The notes: generated by a model from the letters alone, not told the origin. A stretch of DNA of 64,000 nt from Alishewanella metallidurans (GCF_036983985.1 NZ_JALAHQ010000001.1:372001-436000); one strand, 5' to 3'; positions 1 through 8,817 are shown, counted from the first letter of the stretch. Numbers and translations are program-made.

Positions 1-443
1 AACCCAGCCAGCTATGGCGTTGGTTTACACCAATGTTATTGCATTTTGATCCTACCCATTTAGTGTTTAATTTAGCCTGGTGGTTATATTTAGGCCGGCA
101 ATTAGAGTCACGCTTAGGCGGTCTGATGTTGTTGAACATCGCTCTATCGGTTGCGCTGGTGTCAAACGCGGCACAGTATTTTATGGTGGGTCCGCATTTT
201 GGTGGTCTGTCGGGAGTGGTATACGGGCTATTTGGTTACTTTTGGCTGACAGGGCGGCTTAACCCTGCGCAGGGCATTAATATTAGTTCAGGTTTAGCCG
301 GCTTTATGCTGTTGTGGTTAGTGCTAGGCTTTTTCGACATACTTTGGGTTAGCATGGCAAACTGGGCACATTTAGGTGGCTTACTTGCTGGCGTGGCTTG
401 GGCCTGGCTATTGCGCAATCAGCCAGGGCGTAAAGTGATATAA
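1..443 (+). CDS. glpG: Rhomboid intramembrane serine protease GlpG (3' part)
   Basis: The reading frame is already open at the window edge, so the N-terminal cytoplasmic domain and the start lie outside. What is visible is most of the six-helix rhomboid core. It begins with the WRWFTPMLLHF stretch of loop 1, followed by HLVFNLAWWLYLG. The nucleophile motif GLSGVVYG has the catalytic serine codon at 210-212. The MANWAHLGGLLAG helix carries the catalytic histidine at 369-371. Both members of the Ser-His dyad are intact, and the pattern closely follows E. coli GlpG. Rhomboids cleave transmembrane segments of membrane proteins within the inner membrane. A convergent FliL-like gene follows after 14 bp. 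Confidence 0.93.
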   Translation, partial: PSQLWRWFTPMLLHFDPTHLVFNLAWWLYLGRQLESRLGGLMLLNIALSVALVSNAAQYFMVGPHFGGLSGVVYGLFGYFWLTGRLNPAQGINISSGLAGFMLLWLVLGFFDILWVSMANWAHLGGLLAGVAWAWLLRNQPGRKVI

Positions 444-457
444 GTTGTCAGGCTGAA

Positions 458-868
458 TTATTGATAGAGGTATTTAGTAAATAAAATATCTCTGATCATG
501 GGTTCACCCGCTTCTTTTTTCATGGTTTCTTGCAGCTTTTGTAGCATAGCCATGCGTATTTCTTCACGGCCGGTAAGTGATTTAATTTTATCCTCCGGCT
601 GTTTGGTGAACATGCCAATAATAATATCTAAGATTAGTGGTTCATGATGTTCTATCGCTGGTAAAAACGCTTTGTCTTCAAGCATTAATTCTACCGTAAC
701 GCGAATATAACCCAAGCTGCGACGATTACCCGATATATAGTTAGTAACGATGTCTGGGTCGAAGCCGTAATAAACAATTTCTTTGGGCGTTTCTTGCCCA
801 GCTGACGGCAAAGACACCAGTAATAACGGCGCTGATAACAGCAGTGAAAGCAGCAAACGTTTTATCAT
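458..868 (-). CDS. FliL-like flagellar basal body-associated family protein, exported
   Basis: This 136-residue protein begins with a lysine-arginine plus leucine-rich segment ending in PSAG, which reads as a signal peptide or N-terminal anchor. The rest resembles the FliL periplasmic domain: a central beta-rich part (IRVTVELMLED), then HHEPLILDIIIGMF, then a C-terminal stretch typical of FliL (LTGREEIRMAMLQ and KYLYQ). FliL proteins surround the flagellar stator. This copy is not beside other flagellar genes, so a stator role is only a family inference. I chose the ATG at 868 because it places the signal peptide at the N-terminus. A longer frame to 916 adds 16 residues ahead of it with no better ribosome site. 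Confidence 0.7.
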   Translation of the reverse strand: MIKRLLLSLLLSAPLLLVSLPSAGQETPKEIVYYGFDPDIVTNYISGNRRSLGYIRVTVELMLEDKAFLPAIEHHEPLILDIIIGMFTKQPEDKIKSLTGREEIRMAMLQKLQETMKKEAGEPMIRDILFTKYLYQ

Positions 869-1036
869 AAGTATCACTTTTAGTTGGTAAAAAAGGGTAG
901 GCAGCACGCTAACCATAGCGCTAAGCCAAGTATTTTACCAGTTAAGCTTGGCTGCGGTAAGGGGTTTTTCTGCGTTTGCTATAGCTGAAAAAACTTGCTG
1001 AAGTTGTTATGATGGCGCTAGATTTTTTTGCACAGA

Positions 1037-1576
1037 ATGATTGTTGTGAGCATACCCTTTATTTCACTTGATAGTAGTTGGCAGGACGCTAACAAAGCTG
1101 TGTTACCAGCAACCTTAGCGGCTTGGGTTTTAGAACCTGCCTCGTTGACCGCACGGTTAAAGCAGCATTGTAGCGAGTTTCGTGTGCAGGTATTGCAAGA
1201 GCGGCCGGTAGCGTTGCCTAATTTTTTACAGCCGCTGTTACCTAATACCAAGCAAGCACAGGTACGTGAGGTTATTTTGTGGTGCGATAACCAGCCTTGT
1301 GTCTACGCTCAAAGTTGGCTACCTGAGCAAACTATTAATACACTGCGGCCACTAGCCAGTTTAGGTGAACGGCCGTTGGGTGAATATATTTTCCAACATC
1401 AAAGCCTCCGTCGTGGGCCAATAGAAGCAACCACATTAGCGATTGAATTCGCACAATTAAATTTAGCAAGTACCTGTTATGTAAGACGTTCGGTGTTTCA
1501 GTTAGAAAATCAGCCCTTACTAGTAGCAGAAGCCTTTTTGCCGGCAATGGCGAATTTGGCTAGGTTAGTACGATGA
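1037..1576 (+). CDS. ubiC: Chorismate lyase UbiC
   Basis: This protein should split chorismate into 4-hydroxybenzoate and pyruvate, the first committed step of ubiquinone synthesis, in the cytoplasm. It is about 179 residues, close to the family size. Visible family landmarks are WVLEPASLTARLKQ near the N-terminus, the REVIL strand with the conserved arginine, the GERPLGEYIF stretch, and the C-terminal EAFLP carrying the conserved acidic residue. The start is uncertain between ATG 1037 and a TTG at 1028; neither has a strong ribosome site. The gene overlaps ubiA by 4 bp (ATGA), so the two are translationally coupled, as in E. coli. Confidence 0.9.
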   Translation: MIVVSIPFISLDSSWQDANKAVLPATLAAWVLEPASLTARLKQHCSEFRVQVLQERPVALPNFLQPLLPNTKQAQVREVILWCDNQPCVYAQSWLPEQTINTLRPLASLGERPLGEYIFQHQSLRRGPIEATTLAIEFAQLNLASTCYVRRSVFQLENQPLLVAEAFLPAMANLARLVR

Positions 1577-2445
1577 AATTAGCACTAACTGCGTCACACT
1601 GGCGTTACTATTTGCAGCTAATGCGCTTAGAAAAGCCGATTGGCACTTATTTATTATTGTGGCCAACCTGGTGGGCCTTGTGGTTTGCGTCAGAAGGCGC
1701 ACCACAGTTACATTTCTTATTAGTGTTTACACTAGGCGTAGTGCTAATGCGCGCTGCCGGCTGTGTGATTAATGATTATGCTGATCGACATTGGGATGGT
1801 GCCGTAGAGCGTACCCAGCATCGACCGTTAGCCAGCGGTGTGGTAAGTACAACTGAAGCCTTGCAGCTATTCACCTTACTACTGTTATTAAGTGCCAGTT
1901 TGTTGGTGTTTCTTAACTGGCAAACGGTACTGTTATCTTTGGTCGCGGTGCTGCTTGCTGCAGCGTACCCTTTTATGAAACGTTATACCCAGTTACCGCA
2001 AGTAGTGCTAGGAGCAGCTTTTAGCTGGGGGATGCCCATGGCCTTTATGGCGATTCAGTTACACTTGCCTCCTGTGTTATGGTTGCTTTATTTCGCCAAC
2101 TTACTGTGGACAGTGGCGTATGATACCTATTACGCGTTAGTTGACCTGCCGGACGATGTTAAAGTAGGTATTAAATCTACGGCCATTTTATTTGGCCGTT
2201 ATGTGTTACCTATTATTGCGTTACTGCAATTCAGTAGTTTGTTGTTATTGCTTGCTGCAGGTTATTTGGCACAGTTGCATTGGCTATATTATTTAAGCCT
2301 AATTGCGGCGCTGGGCTGTTTTGTTTATCAGCATCGCTTAGCCAAAAAAAGCCGGCAGGGCGCCTTTGCTGCCTTTTTACATAACCACTATGTGGGTATG
2401 CTAATTTTTGCTGGCATAGCGCTAAGCTATCTCGTTCAAGGATAA
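1573..2445 (+). CDS. ubiA: 4-hydroxybenzoate octaprenyltransferase UbiA
   Basis: UbiA attaches the polyprenyl tail to 4-hydroxybenzoate in the inner membrane, using the product of the overlapping ubiC gene. The 290-residue protein is almost entirely hydrophobic helices. Both aspartate-rich signatures that bind the Mg-diphosphate are present: NDYADRHWDGAVERT near residue 70, and the second loop YALVDLPDDVKVGIKS near residue 190. The sequence RPLASG after the first motif is also typical. Length matches the family (about 290). The start ATG lies inside the ubiC stop region. The downstream DUF192 gene begins 6 bp after the stop and may be in the same transcript. Confidence 0.96.
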   Translation: MKLALTASHWRYYLQLMRLEKPIGTYLLLWPTWWALWFASEGAPQLHFLLVFTLGVVLMRAAGCVINDYADRHWDGAVERTQHRPLASGVVSTTEALQLFTLLLLLSASLLVFLNWQTVLLSLVAVLLAAAYPFMKRYTQLPQVVLGAAFSWGMPMAFMAIQLHLPPVLWLLYFANLLWTVAYDTYYALVDLPDDVKVGIKSTAILFGRYVLPIIALLQFSSLLLLLAAGYLAQLHWLYYLSLIAALGCFVYQHRLAKKSRQGAFAAFLHNHYVGMLIFAGIALSYLVQG

Positions 2446-2451
2446 GTAAAG

Positions 2452-2886
2452 ATGACGCGATTTTTAACCAGTTTAGTTTTATTGCTGCCATTGTTTGCCT
2501 GTGCCGTAAGTGAACAGCAATTAGCCGAATTTAGCGTAGTGCCGTTACAAATAGGCACACAACATATACAGGTACAGCTGGCCGATACTGATGAAAAACG
2601 TGCTCAAGGCCTTATGTTTCAACAAACTGCTGAACCGGGCATGTTTTTGTTATATCCAAAGCCAAGAGCTATTTCGTTGTGGATGGCTAATACGGCGCTA
2701 GCACTAGATGTAGCTTACATTGGCCCAGACTGGAGTATTGTGCAGCTCGTGCAACTGGACCCCTATGATGAAACACCAGTGCCATCGCCTGGCGCCATTA
2801 TTGCTGCATTAGAAATGCCGCGTGGCTGGTTTGCCAAACACGGGGTACTGCTGGGGCAAAAAGTACGTTTTAATCTTAATCCTTAG
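2452..2886 (+). CDS. DUF192 family lipoprotein
   Basis: This is a 144-residue protein with a short hydrophobic signal ending in LFAC, a plausible lipobox, so it is probably membrane-anchored on the periplasmic side. The mature part has the DUF192 pattern: EKRAQGLMFQ, then PGMFLLYP, then ISLWMANTALALDVAYIG, and a late PRGWFAKHGV. The biochemical function of DUF192 is not established. It sits immediately after ubiA, and a strong bidirectional terminator follows it, so it is probably the last gene of the ubiC-ubiA transcript. Family assignment is secure and function is open. Confidence 0.88.
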   Translation: MTRFLTSLVLLLPLFACAVSEQQLAEFSVVPLQIGTQHIQVQLADTDEKRAQGLMFQQTAEPGMFLLYPKPRAISLWMANTALALDVAYIGPDWSIVQLVQLDPYDETPVPSPGAIIAALEMPRGWFAKHGVLLGQKVRFNLNP

Positions 2887-2904
2887 CGTGGCGTTTTACG
2901 CTTA

Positions 2905-2944
2905 AGCCTTGACCCGAGTTACAATTTTAGCTCGGGTCAAGGCT
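2905..2944. terminator. Bidirectional terminator hairpin
   Basis: A perfect 14-bp inverted repeat (AGCCTTGACCCGAG at 2905-2918 against its complement at 2931-2944) with a 12-base AT-rich loop lies between the convergent DUF192 and cusA genes. It lacks a long T tract on either side, but position and strength suggest transcription termination from both directions. Confidence 0.75.
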
Positions 2945-2950
2945 ATGATT

Positions 2951-5900
2951 TTACTTTGTTAATTTGCGTTGTAACAGCAGATAATACAACACCGGCATTA
3001 ATAACATTGAGACTAAAGGTGCGGCTAACATCCCGCCGAGCATAGGCGCGGCAATTCGCTGCATAACCTCATTACCGGCGCCACTACCAAACATGATGGG
3101 TAATAGGCTAACTATTATCGTTAATACGGTCATGGCTTTTGGCCTTACCCGCTGCACGGCTCCTTGCATAATCGCCTGCCAGAGTTGCTGCCTATTTTGT
3201 GGCTTAAGCTCTTCTACCGCGCGTTTTAAGTACAGTAGCATAACGACGGCAAATTCAGCAGCCACGCCGCCTAGAGCAATTAACCCTACCGCTACCGCTA
3301 CCGAGAGTTGATAATCGAGCAAATAGAGTAACCATAGGCTGCCACTTAGCGCGAAGGGTAGTGTAATAAGCACCAGTATCACGTCGCTAAAACGGCGAAA
3401 GGTGAGGTAAAGCAAAAATACGATAAGGAGTAAGGCAAATGGCACTAAATGTTGCAAACGCGCTGTAACTCGCTGCATGTATTCATATTGACCACCTAAG
3501 CTAACACTGACTTGTGTTGGAAACTGCTGTTGTGCCAACAGGGTTTCAAGTTCGTTAAGGTAGTGGCCAAGTTCGGTATCAGGCAGTAAATCAATATAGA
3601 GCCAAGTGGTTAAACGTGCATTTTCGGAACGGATCATTACTGGGCCAGTTTCCACTTTAACCGTAGCAACCTGCTCGAGTAAGATATAGGCCCCATCAGA
3701 GGTTTGCAGCGGCAACTTTGCGATGTCATCCGGATGGCTGCGGCTATCACGAGGAAAGCGCAGGCTAATGTCATAACGTTCACGGCCTTGAATACTTTGC
3801 GCAACGGGTGCGCCACCAATAGCAAAGGCAACATATTGTTGTAGCTCGGTTAGGGTTAAATTATAGCGCCCTAGCTGATCGAGTTTTGGTGTGATGGTTA
3901 AATACAAACCAGCATCAGGGCGTTCGGCAAACACTGAACGGCTGCCTGCAAGAGGCTTTATTGCGGCTTCTAACTGTTGAGCAACAGCAGAAATTGTCGT
4001 TAAATCTGGGCCACTAACTCTTACCCCCACGGGTGTACGAATGCCGGTAGATAGCATATCAATACGGGTTTTTATCGGCGGAAGCCAAGCGTTGGTCAGC
4101 CCAGGTATTTGCACGGCGTGATCGAGGTCGGCAATAATATCGTTTAGGCTGTAACCCTCACGCCATTCGCTTTGTGGTTTTAGCTTAATACTGGTTTCAA
4201 ACATAGTAAGCGGCGCCGGATCGGTCGCGGTGTCGGCGCGGCCGCTTTTGCCTAATACTGCCGCTACTTCTGGCACGGTTTTAATTAGTCTATCGGTTTG
4301 TTGTAGTAAGCGCGCAGCCGTTGCTGGGCTTAATCCCGGTAACGTTGTTGGCATATAGAGTAAATCGCCCTCAGCAAAGGCTGGCATAAATTCGCTAGAC
4401 AAGCGCTGCCAAGGTAGCGCGCTTGACGCAAGTGCAATAAGCGATAATAAAATAAGTAGCTTAGGAAAGCGTAGGCTTATACTTAGCAACGGGCGGTATA
4501 GCGCAATTAAGCTGCGGCTTAGCGGGTTACTGCGCTCGGACGGTATCTTGCCGCGTAATAGATACAACATTAACACCGGAATTAAGGTTATAGCTAACAC
4601 GGCTGCGGCGGCCATGGCAAAGGTTTTAGTATAAGCCAATGGCGCAAATAATCGGCCTTCTTGCGCCTCTAGCAAAAATACTGGCATAAAACTAACGGTA
4701 ATAATTAACAGCGAAAAGAACAGCGCTGGGCCTACATCAGTGCAAGCGCTAGTAATGGTTTGCCGAAACTGCAGCTTGGTTAGCGTTTGGCCTTGCTCTC
4801 TAGCTTGTTCGAGCTTTTTATGGCCATGCTCAACCATAACAATAGCTGCATCGACTAAAGCGCCAATAGCAATAGCAATGCCGCCTAAGCTCATTACGTT
4901 GGCGCTAACACCTAATAACTGCATTAACAAAATGCTGGCTAACAATGCCAATGGTAGGCTAATTACGGCAACTAGCGCTGAGCGCGCATGTAGTAAAAAT
5001 ACCAAGCAAATAAGTGCAACGACCGCCATTTCTTCTAGCAGCTTAGAACTCAGATTATCTACGGTATGATGAATAAGCTCAGAGCGGTCATACACCACAA
5101 CAAACTCAACGCCCTGCGGTAAGCCGGCTTGCAGCTGAGTTATTTTGTCCTTTACTGCATTAATCGTGGTTAGCGCATTTTCGCCATGACGCATCACAAT
5201 AACGCCGCCAATAACTTCACCTTCACCGTTAAGCTCAGCAATGCCGCGCCGTGCTGCCGGCACGCTTTGTACTGTACCTACATCGGCTAGTGTTAATGGG
5301 TAATCTGCACTATTTCGCACGCCCAGAGGCACGGCTGCCAGATCCGCTAACGTCTGAATATAGCCACCGGCCTGCACTAAAATTTCGGTTTCGGCCACTT
5401 CAATAATGCCACCGCCCTGTTGTTGGTTGTGTTGACTGATGGCATTAATAATCTGCGCTAAGGTGACATTAAACGCACGCATTAAACGAGGCTCTAATTG
5501 CAACTGATAGGTTTTTTTCATGCCACCAATACTGGCCACTTCGGCCACACCGGCAACACTTTGTAGTTCAGGTTGTAAATAAAACTGCTGCAAGCTAGTA
5601 AGTTGTTCTAGCGATTGCTTGCCAGTTTTATCTTGTAATGCATATTGGAAAATCCAGCCTACACCGCTGGCATCTGGGCCAAGTGATACCTTAGCACCGC
5701 TGGGTAAATTAACGGTTTGTAGATATTCTAGCACCCGAGATCTTGCCCAGTATGGGTCGGTGCCATCTTCAAAAATAACATAGAGATAGCTATCGTTTGG
5801 CATAGAAAAGCTGCGTACCGCTTTGGCTTTAGGTACGGCTAACAATGCACTAGATAGTGGATAACTTAGTTGTTGCTCAATCGTTTCTGGCGTTTGCCCA

Positions 5901-6061
5901 GGATAACTGGCTTTTATAATTACCTGTACGTCAGATAAATCGGGTAGGGCATCAAGCTTTATTTGCTGGCTGGCTTGGTAACCGAACAGCGCCAAAGCGA
6001 GGGTAGAAAGTAGCACTAATAACGGGTTTTGCACCGACCAACGAATAATAGCCTTTATCAT
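2951..6061 (-). CDS. cusA: CusA-type copper/silver RND efflux pump
   Basis: This is an inner-membrane proton-driven pump of 1036 residues, within the usual 1030-1050 of heavy-metal RND proteins. It should move Cu(I)/Ag(I) from the periplasm into a trans-envelope channel. The three metal-relay methionines of E. coli CusA (573, 623, 672) appear here as M570, M620 and M669, in YMPTTLPG, LTMFETS and IDMLSTGI, with a constant offset of three. This supports monovalent rather than divalent metal specificity. The mid-membrane charged helix is present (IGALVDAAIVMVEHGHKKLE). The start lies 10 bp after the cusB stop, so the two are co-transcribed. No CusC/CusF or CusRS genes are in this operon. Confidence 0.95.
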   Translation of the reverse strand: MIKAIIRWSVQNPLLVLLSTLALALFGYQASQQIKLDALPDLSDVQVIIKASYPGQTPETIEQQLSYPLSSALLAVPKAKAVRSFSMPNDSYLYVIFEDGTDPYWARSRVLEYLQTVNLPSGAKVSLGPDASGVGWIFQYALQDKTGKQSLEQLTSLQQFYLQPELQSVAGVAEVASIGGMKKTYQLQLEPRLMRAFNVTLAQIINAISQHNQQQGGGIIEVAETEILVQAGGYIQTLADLAAVPLGVRNSADYPLTLADVGTVQSVPAARRGIAELNGEGEVIGGVIVMRHGENALTTINAVKDKITQLQAGLPQGVEFVVVYDRSELIHHTVDNLSSKLLEEMAVVALICLVFLLHARSALVAVISLPLALLASILLMQLLGVSANVMSLGGIAIAIGALVDAAIVMVEHGHKKLEQAREQGQTLTKLQFRQTITSACTDVGPALFFSLLIITVSFMPVFLLEAQEGRLFAPLAYTKTFAMAAAAVLAITLIPVLMLYLLRGKIPSERSNPLSRSLIALYRPLLSISLRFPKLLILLSLIALASSALPWQRLSSEFMPAFAEGDLLYMPTTLPGLSPATAARLLQQTDRLIKTVPEVAAVLGKSGRADTATDPAPLTMFETSIKLKPQSEWREGYSLNDIIADLDHAVQIPGLTNAWLPPIKTRIDMLSTGIRTPVGVRVSGPDLTTISAVAQQLEAAIKPLAGSRSVFAERPDAGLYLTITPKLDQLGRYNLTLTELQQYVAFAIGGAPVAQSIQGRERYDISLRFPRDSRSHPDDIAKLPLQTSDGAYILLEQVATVKVETGPVMIRSENARLTTWLYIDLLPDTELGHYLNELETLLAQQQFPTQVSVSLGGQYEYMQRVTARLQHLVPFALLLIVFLLYLTFRRFSDVILVLITLPFALSGSLWLLYLLDYQLSVAVAVGLIALGGVAAEFAVVMLLYLKRAVEELKPQNRQQLWQAIMQGAVQRVRPKAMTVLTIIVSLLPIMFGSGAGNEVMQRIAAPMLGGMLAAPLVSMLLMPVLYYLLLQRKLTK

Positions 6062-6071
6062 TTAAGCGCTC

Positions 6072-7571
6072 CTAATGCTGATGCGCGATGGCGCTGCTAA
6101 CAGGTAACTGGCTTAAGCTGGCTTCTGCATCGAGTAAGAATTGGCCTGATACCACAATTTGCTCATCGGGCATTAAGCCAGACAATACCTCAACGTAATC
6201 TTGGGCATGATAGCCGGTGGTAATGGTGCGTACGCTAAAGTTGTCGTCGTGCTTAATAATAACGCGACTTGCTTTGTCCGATAACAACACCGCTTCGCGC
6301 GGTACGGTTAATACGTCGGTTAAGGGGGTGCCGTATAGCCTTACTGGCAACAGCATATTAGGTTGAAATAGTTTGGCGCGGTTATTTGCGCTCATGCGTA
6401 CTTTGCTACTGCGACTTTGTACATCGAGTGCAGGATAAATAAAATCTACTTTAGTTTTAATTGCGTTTTGGTGCTGCGCAGGTATATCGACTTCAGCCGC
6501 CATACCTGTTGCTAACATGCGTTGTTGTGCTTCTGGTACATCGGCAACAAGCCAAACACGGTCGAGCTGAGTTATTTCCATTAGCGTGTCGCTGGGGCGA
6601 ATAAACATGCCGTCACGCACGTTTAACATGGTAATTACGCCATCTTGCTGTGCATAGGCCGTGATATGGTATTGGCTTTGTTTAGTTTGTTGTAATTGCT
6701 GAATATCTTTTTCGGCTAACCCCAGTAAACGCAAACGGGTTTGTGCACGTTTCACTAAGCTGGCGCTACGCTCGCCATTTTGCGCGCTAACGGACAATGC
6801 TTGCAGGTAGTCATCTTGAGCAACCAAGAGATCGGGCGCGTAATAGCTAAATAACTTATCGCCCGCTTTAACTTGTTGGCCAAGGGTACGAACATAAAGT
6901 TGCTCTATCCAACCTTCCGCACGTATATGGCTATGATAAATAGCATCTTCTGGATATTGTACCTGAGCAAAGCTATCAATAATGCGCTCCAAGGTGCGGG
7001 TTTTCACGGTTGCAACTCGTATCGCTAGTGCTTGTTGTATTGCGCCAGAGACATTAACACTCGGCTCACTTTGCCGTTGCTTTTCAACTAAGTGCATACC
7101 GCAAATCGGGCAGCTACCCGGTTTATCTTGTTGAATTTGCGGGTGCATAGGGCAAGCAAAAATAGTTTTTGCGTCAGTGGGAGTCGCTTCATGTTTAGTA
7201 TGACTAGCGTCATGCTCGGTATGACTGGTTTTTTCGACTAAATGCATACCACAAATAGGGCAACTGCCGGCTTTATCTTGCTGAATTTGTGGGTGCATAG
7301 GGCAAGCAAAGATTGTTGCATGCTCAGTATGGTTAGGCTTAGTTTTCTCGACTAAATGCATACCGCAAATAGAGCAGCTTCCGGCTTTATCTTGCTGAAT
7401 TTCTGGGTGCATAGGGCAGACATAAAGGCTTTGTGCCTTGCTGTGGTTAACCGCAGGCGCGGTTACTGCTGACGTATGACTTTGGTGTTGATGCTCGTGT
7501 TCATTATGCTGTTGCGCGGATAACGAAAAAGCTACCTGTAATAACAGGCCCATCAAAAAATAGATGCGCAT
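6072..7571 (-). CDS. cusB: CusB-type periplasmic adaptor with three heavy-metal-binding domains
   Basis: This is the membrane-fusion partner of the adjacent CusA pump, 499 residues. A signal peptide (MRIYFLMGLLLQVAFSLSA) is followed by a His-rich linker. Three copies of a 27-residue metal-binding domain follow at about residues 50-76, 88-114 and 138-164, each with the CPMHP ... CxICGMHLVEK pattern. The hairpin, lipoyl and beta-barrel parts then run to the end, which is again His-containing. Most CusB relatives carry one such domain or none, so three is unusual. I chose ATG 7571 because GAGG lies 8 bases upstream and the signal peptide then starts at residue 1; a longer frame to 7616 is unlikely. 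Confidence 0.93.
   Translation of the reverse strand: MRIYFLMGLLLQVAFSLSAQQHNEHEHQHQSHTSAVTAPAVNHSKAQSLYVCPMHPEIQQDKAGSCSICGMHLVEKTKPNHTEHATIFACPMHPQIQQDKAGSCPICGMHLVEKTSHTEHDASHTKHEATPTDAKTIFACPMHPQIQQDKPGSCPICGMHLVEKQRQSEPSVNVSGAIQQALAIRVATVKTRTLERIIDSFAQVQYPEDAIYHSHIRAEGWIEQLYVRTLGQQVKAGDKLFSYYAPDLLVAQDDYLQALSVSAQNGERSASLVKRAQTRLRLLGLAEKDIQQLQQTKQSQYHITAYAQQDGVITMLNVRDGMFIRPSDTLMEITQLDRVWLVADVPEAQQRMLATGMAAEVDIPAQHQNAIKTKVDFIYPALDVQSRSSKVRMSANNRAKLFQPNMLLPVRLYGTPLTDVLTVPREAVLLSDKASRVIIKHDDNFSVRTITTGYHAQDYVEVLSGLMPDEQIVVSGQFLLDAEASLSQLPVSSAIAHQH
7080..7424 (-). repeat. Three tandem copies of a 27-codon metal-binding module within cusB
   Basis: The copies lie at about 7344-7424, 7230-7310 and 7080-7160, separated by His/Thr-rich linkers of 11 and 23 codons. 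The second and third copies are identical at the protein level except for Ala to Pro before GSCP. The first differs by IQ context and by Ser for Pro in the CSIC motif. This looks like recent in-frame duplication of a coding module. Confidence 0.85.
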
Positions 7572-7636
7572 AAAATGCCTCAAATTAAATAAAAAAAACG
7601 CTGTGCTAAAGCACAAGTAACGTAAATTTAACTAAT

Positions 7637-8023
7637 TTAGACATTTATAGGTGGTGGCGGATCATCCGCAAATAGCATTAAGGGTAGGCTGGGTGAGTAT
7701 TGCGTAATAACATTGGTCGGGCGTAGATAACAAAAAAGCTCAGTACCAAGCAAAGCACCTGATGACGCACAATGCTTAGCGCAGCAATCACCCTTGCATT
7801 GATGCTGATCTTGATTGCAACAACTGTGGTCGGTGTCAGCAGTTACCACTACTGGATCGTTATGACAATGCCCTGCACTGGCTACACTGATGGTGTGTGG
7901 TTGCTGTTCAAGTACCGTATTTACCGAGTTATGAGCATGGGCTAGTTGCGCCGTGCCGGTAAGACCGGATAGCGTTAAGGCAAATAGCAATACATAACTG
8001 AGTAGGGTGCGCATGCTGATCAT
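7637..8023 (-). CDS. Small exported Cys/His-rich protein of the copper operon (CopL/DUF2946-like)
   Basis: The 128-residue product has a signal peptide (TLLSYVLLFALTLSG) ending near AHAH. The mature part is dense in possible metal ligands: GHCHND, then DHSCCNQDQHQCKGDCCAKHC around residues 65-87, and a short proline-rich C-terminus (DDPPPPINV). This layout resembles CopL/DUF2946-type proteins often found upstream of copper resistance genes, but I cannot assign a family with certainty. It sits 65 bp upstream of cusB and 10 bp downstream of the oxygenase gene on the same strand. A role in periplasmic copper binding or sensing is inferred. An internal ATG at 8014 is an alternative start. Confidence 0.7.
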   Translation of the reverse strand: MISMRTLLSYVLLFALTLSGLTGTAQLAHAHNSVNTVLEQQPHTISVASAGHCHNDPVVVTADTDHSCCNQDQHQCKGDCCAKHCASSGALLGTELFCYLRPTNVITQYSPSLPLMLFADDPPPPINV

Positions 8024-8033
8024 AATAAACGCT

Positions 8034-8666
8034 TTAGCTTGCCGGATCTACTATGCCGTTAATACTCGTGTTTTTACGAAACCAACCGGCAATACTGTAG
8101 CGGGTGTCTATAGCTGGCAAAACTTCATGTGGAAAACGCTCGCTTTCAAATAACACTAGGCTGCCTGCGGTGGGTAATAACTTATCTATTAACACGTTAT
8201 GTTCATTGTATAGTGCCAGTTCACCACCTGCTGTCACCGAGTTTAGATAACTGACTGTAGTAAGCACTCGGTTAGAGCGACCGCTAAAGGCATCAATATG
8301 CTTTTGGTAATAATCGCCTTGACGATAACGAGCGAAATGACATTCAAAATCAAATAAGCCTAAAAAGCAGCGTCGATTAAATGCTTGTTGTAGTTGTGCC
8401 ATTAATTGCAAATAGGCTTGTTGTGCTGCGCTACGCCCATTAAACCACTGGGTTGCATCGCGGCGAATTTGCTTGTTAAGTTGATGGTCGTTTTTTCGGC
8501 CAATACCCGCCGGCGTTAGCTCTGCATCAAATTGAGCTTCATGCAACAAGTCGGCATTTAATTGTGGCTGTAAAAAGTTAGGTAACCAAACCCAACCGTG
8601 CTGATAAAACGCGGCAATAATTGCATCGAAATTAAGCTGATCGTTGAGTAAAACCACAGAATGCAT
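8034..8666 (-). CDS. 2OG-Fe(II) oxygenase (prolyl 4-hydroxylase-like)
   Basis: This is a cytoplasmic-type dioxygenase of 210 residues. The iron ligands are visible: HxD in YYQKHIDAF and the distal histidine in RFPHEVLPA. The 2-oxoglutarate-binding arginine is in TRYSIAGWFR. The double-stranded beta-helix order is as expected, with SYLNSVTAGGELALY and GSLVLFESE between the ligands. The substrate is unknown. It appears to be the first gene of the copper efflux operon, only 10 bp from the Cys/His-rich gene, which is an unusual partner. I prefer ATG 8666. A longer frame to 8714 adds a short hydrophobic N-terminus without a ribosome site. Confidence 0.85.
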   Translation of the reverse strand: MHSVVLLNDQLNFDAIIAAFYQHGWVWLPNFLQPQLNADLLHEAQFDAELTPAGIGRKNDHQLNKQIRRDATQWFNGRSAAQQAYLQLMAQLQQAFNRRCFLGLFDFECHFARYRQGDYYQKHIDAFSGRSNRVLTTVSYLNSVTAGGELALYNEHNVLIDKLLPTAGSLVLFESERFPHEVLPAIDTRYSIAGWFRKNTSINGIVDPAS

Positions 8667-8817
8667 AGCCGTGCTCAATAAAGTAAACAGCGCTATTGTC
8701 GCTGAAAAACTCATGGTAACAAAGCGGATTTTATTATGTTGTGATAATAGTTTATTTCGCTTACTTCTAGACTAAAGTTAGCGAAGTTACGTAATCCTAT
8801 TTACTAACGGAGGATTT

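Noticed and set aside
1018..1251. Minus-strand open frame opposite ubiC
   Set aside because: It lies antisense to a clear UbiC coding region and has no recognisable features.
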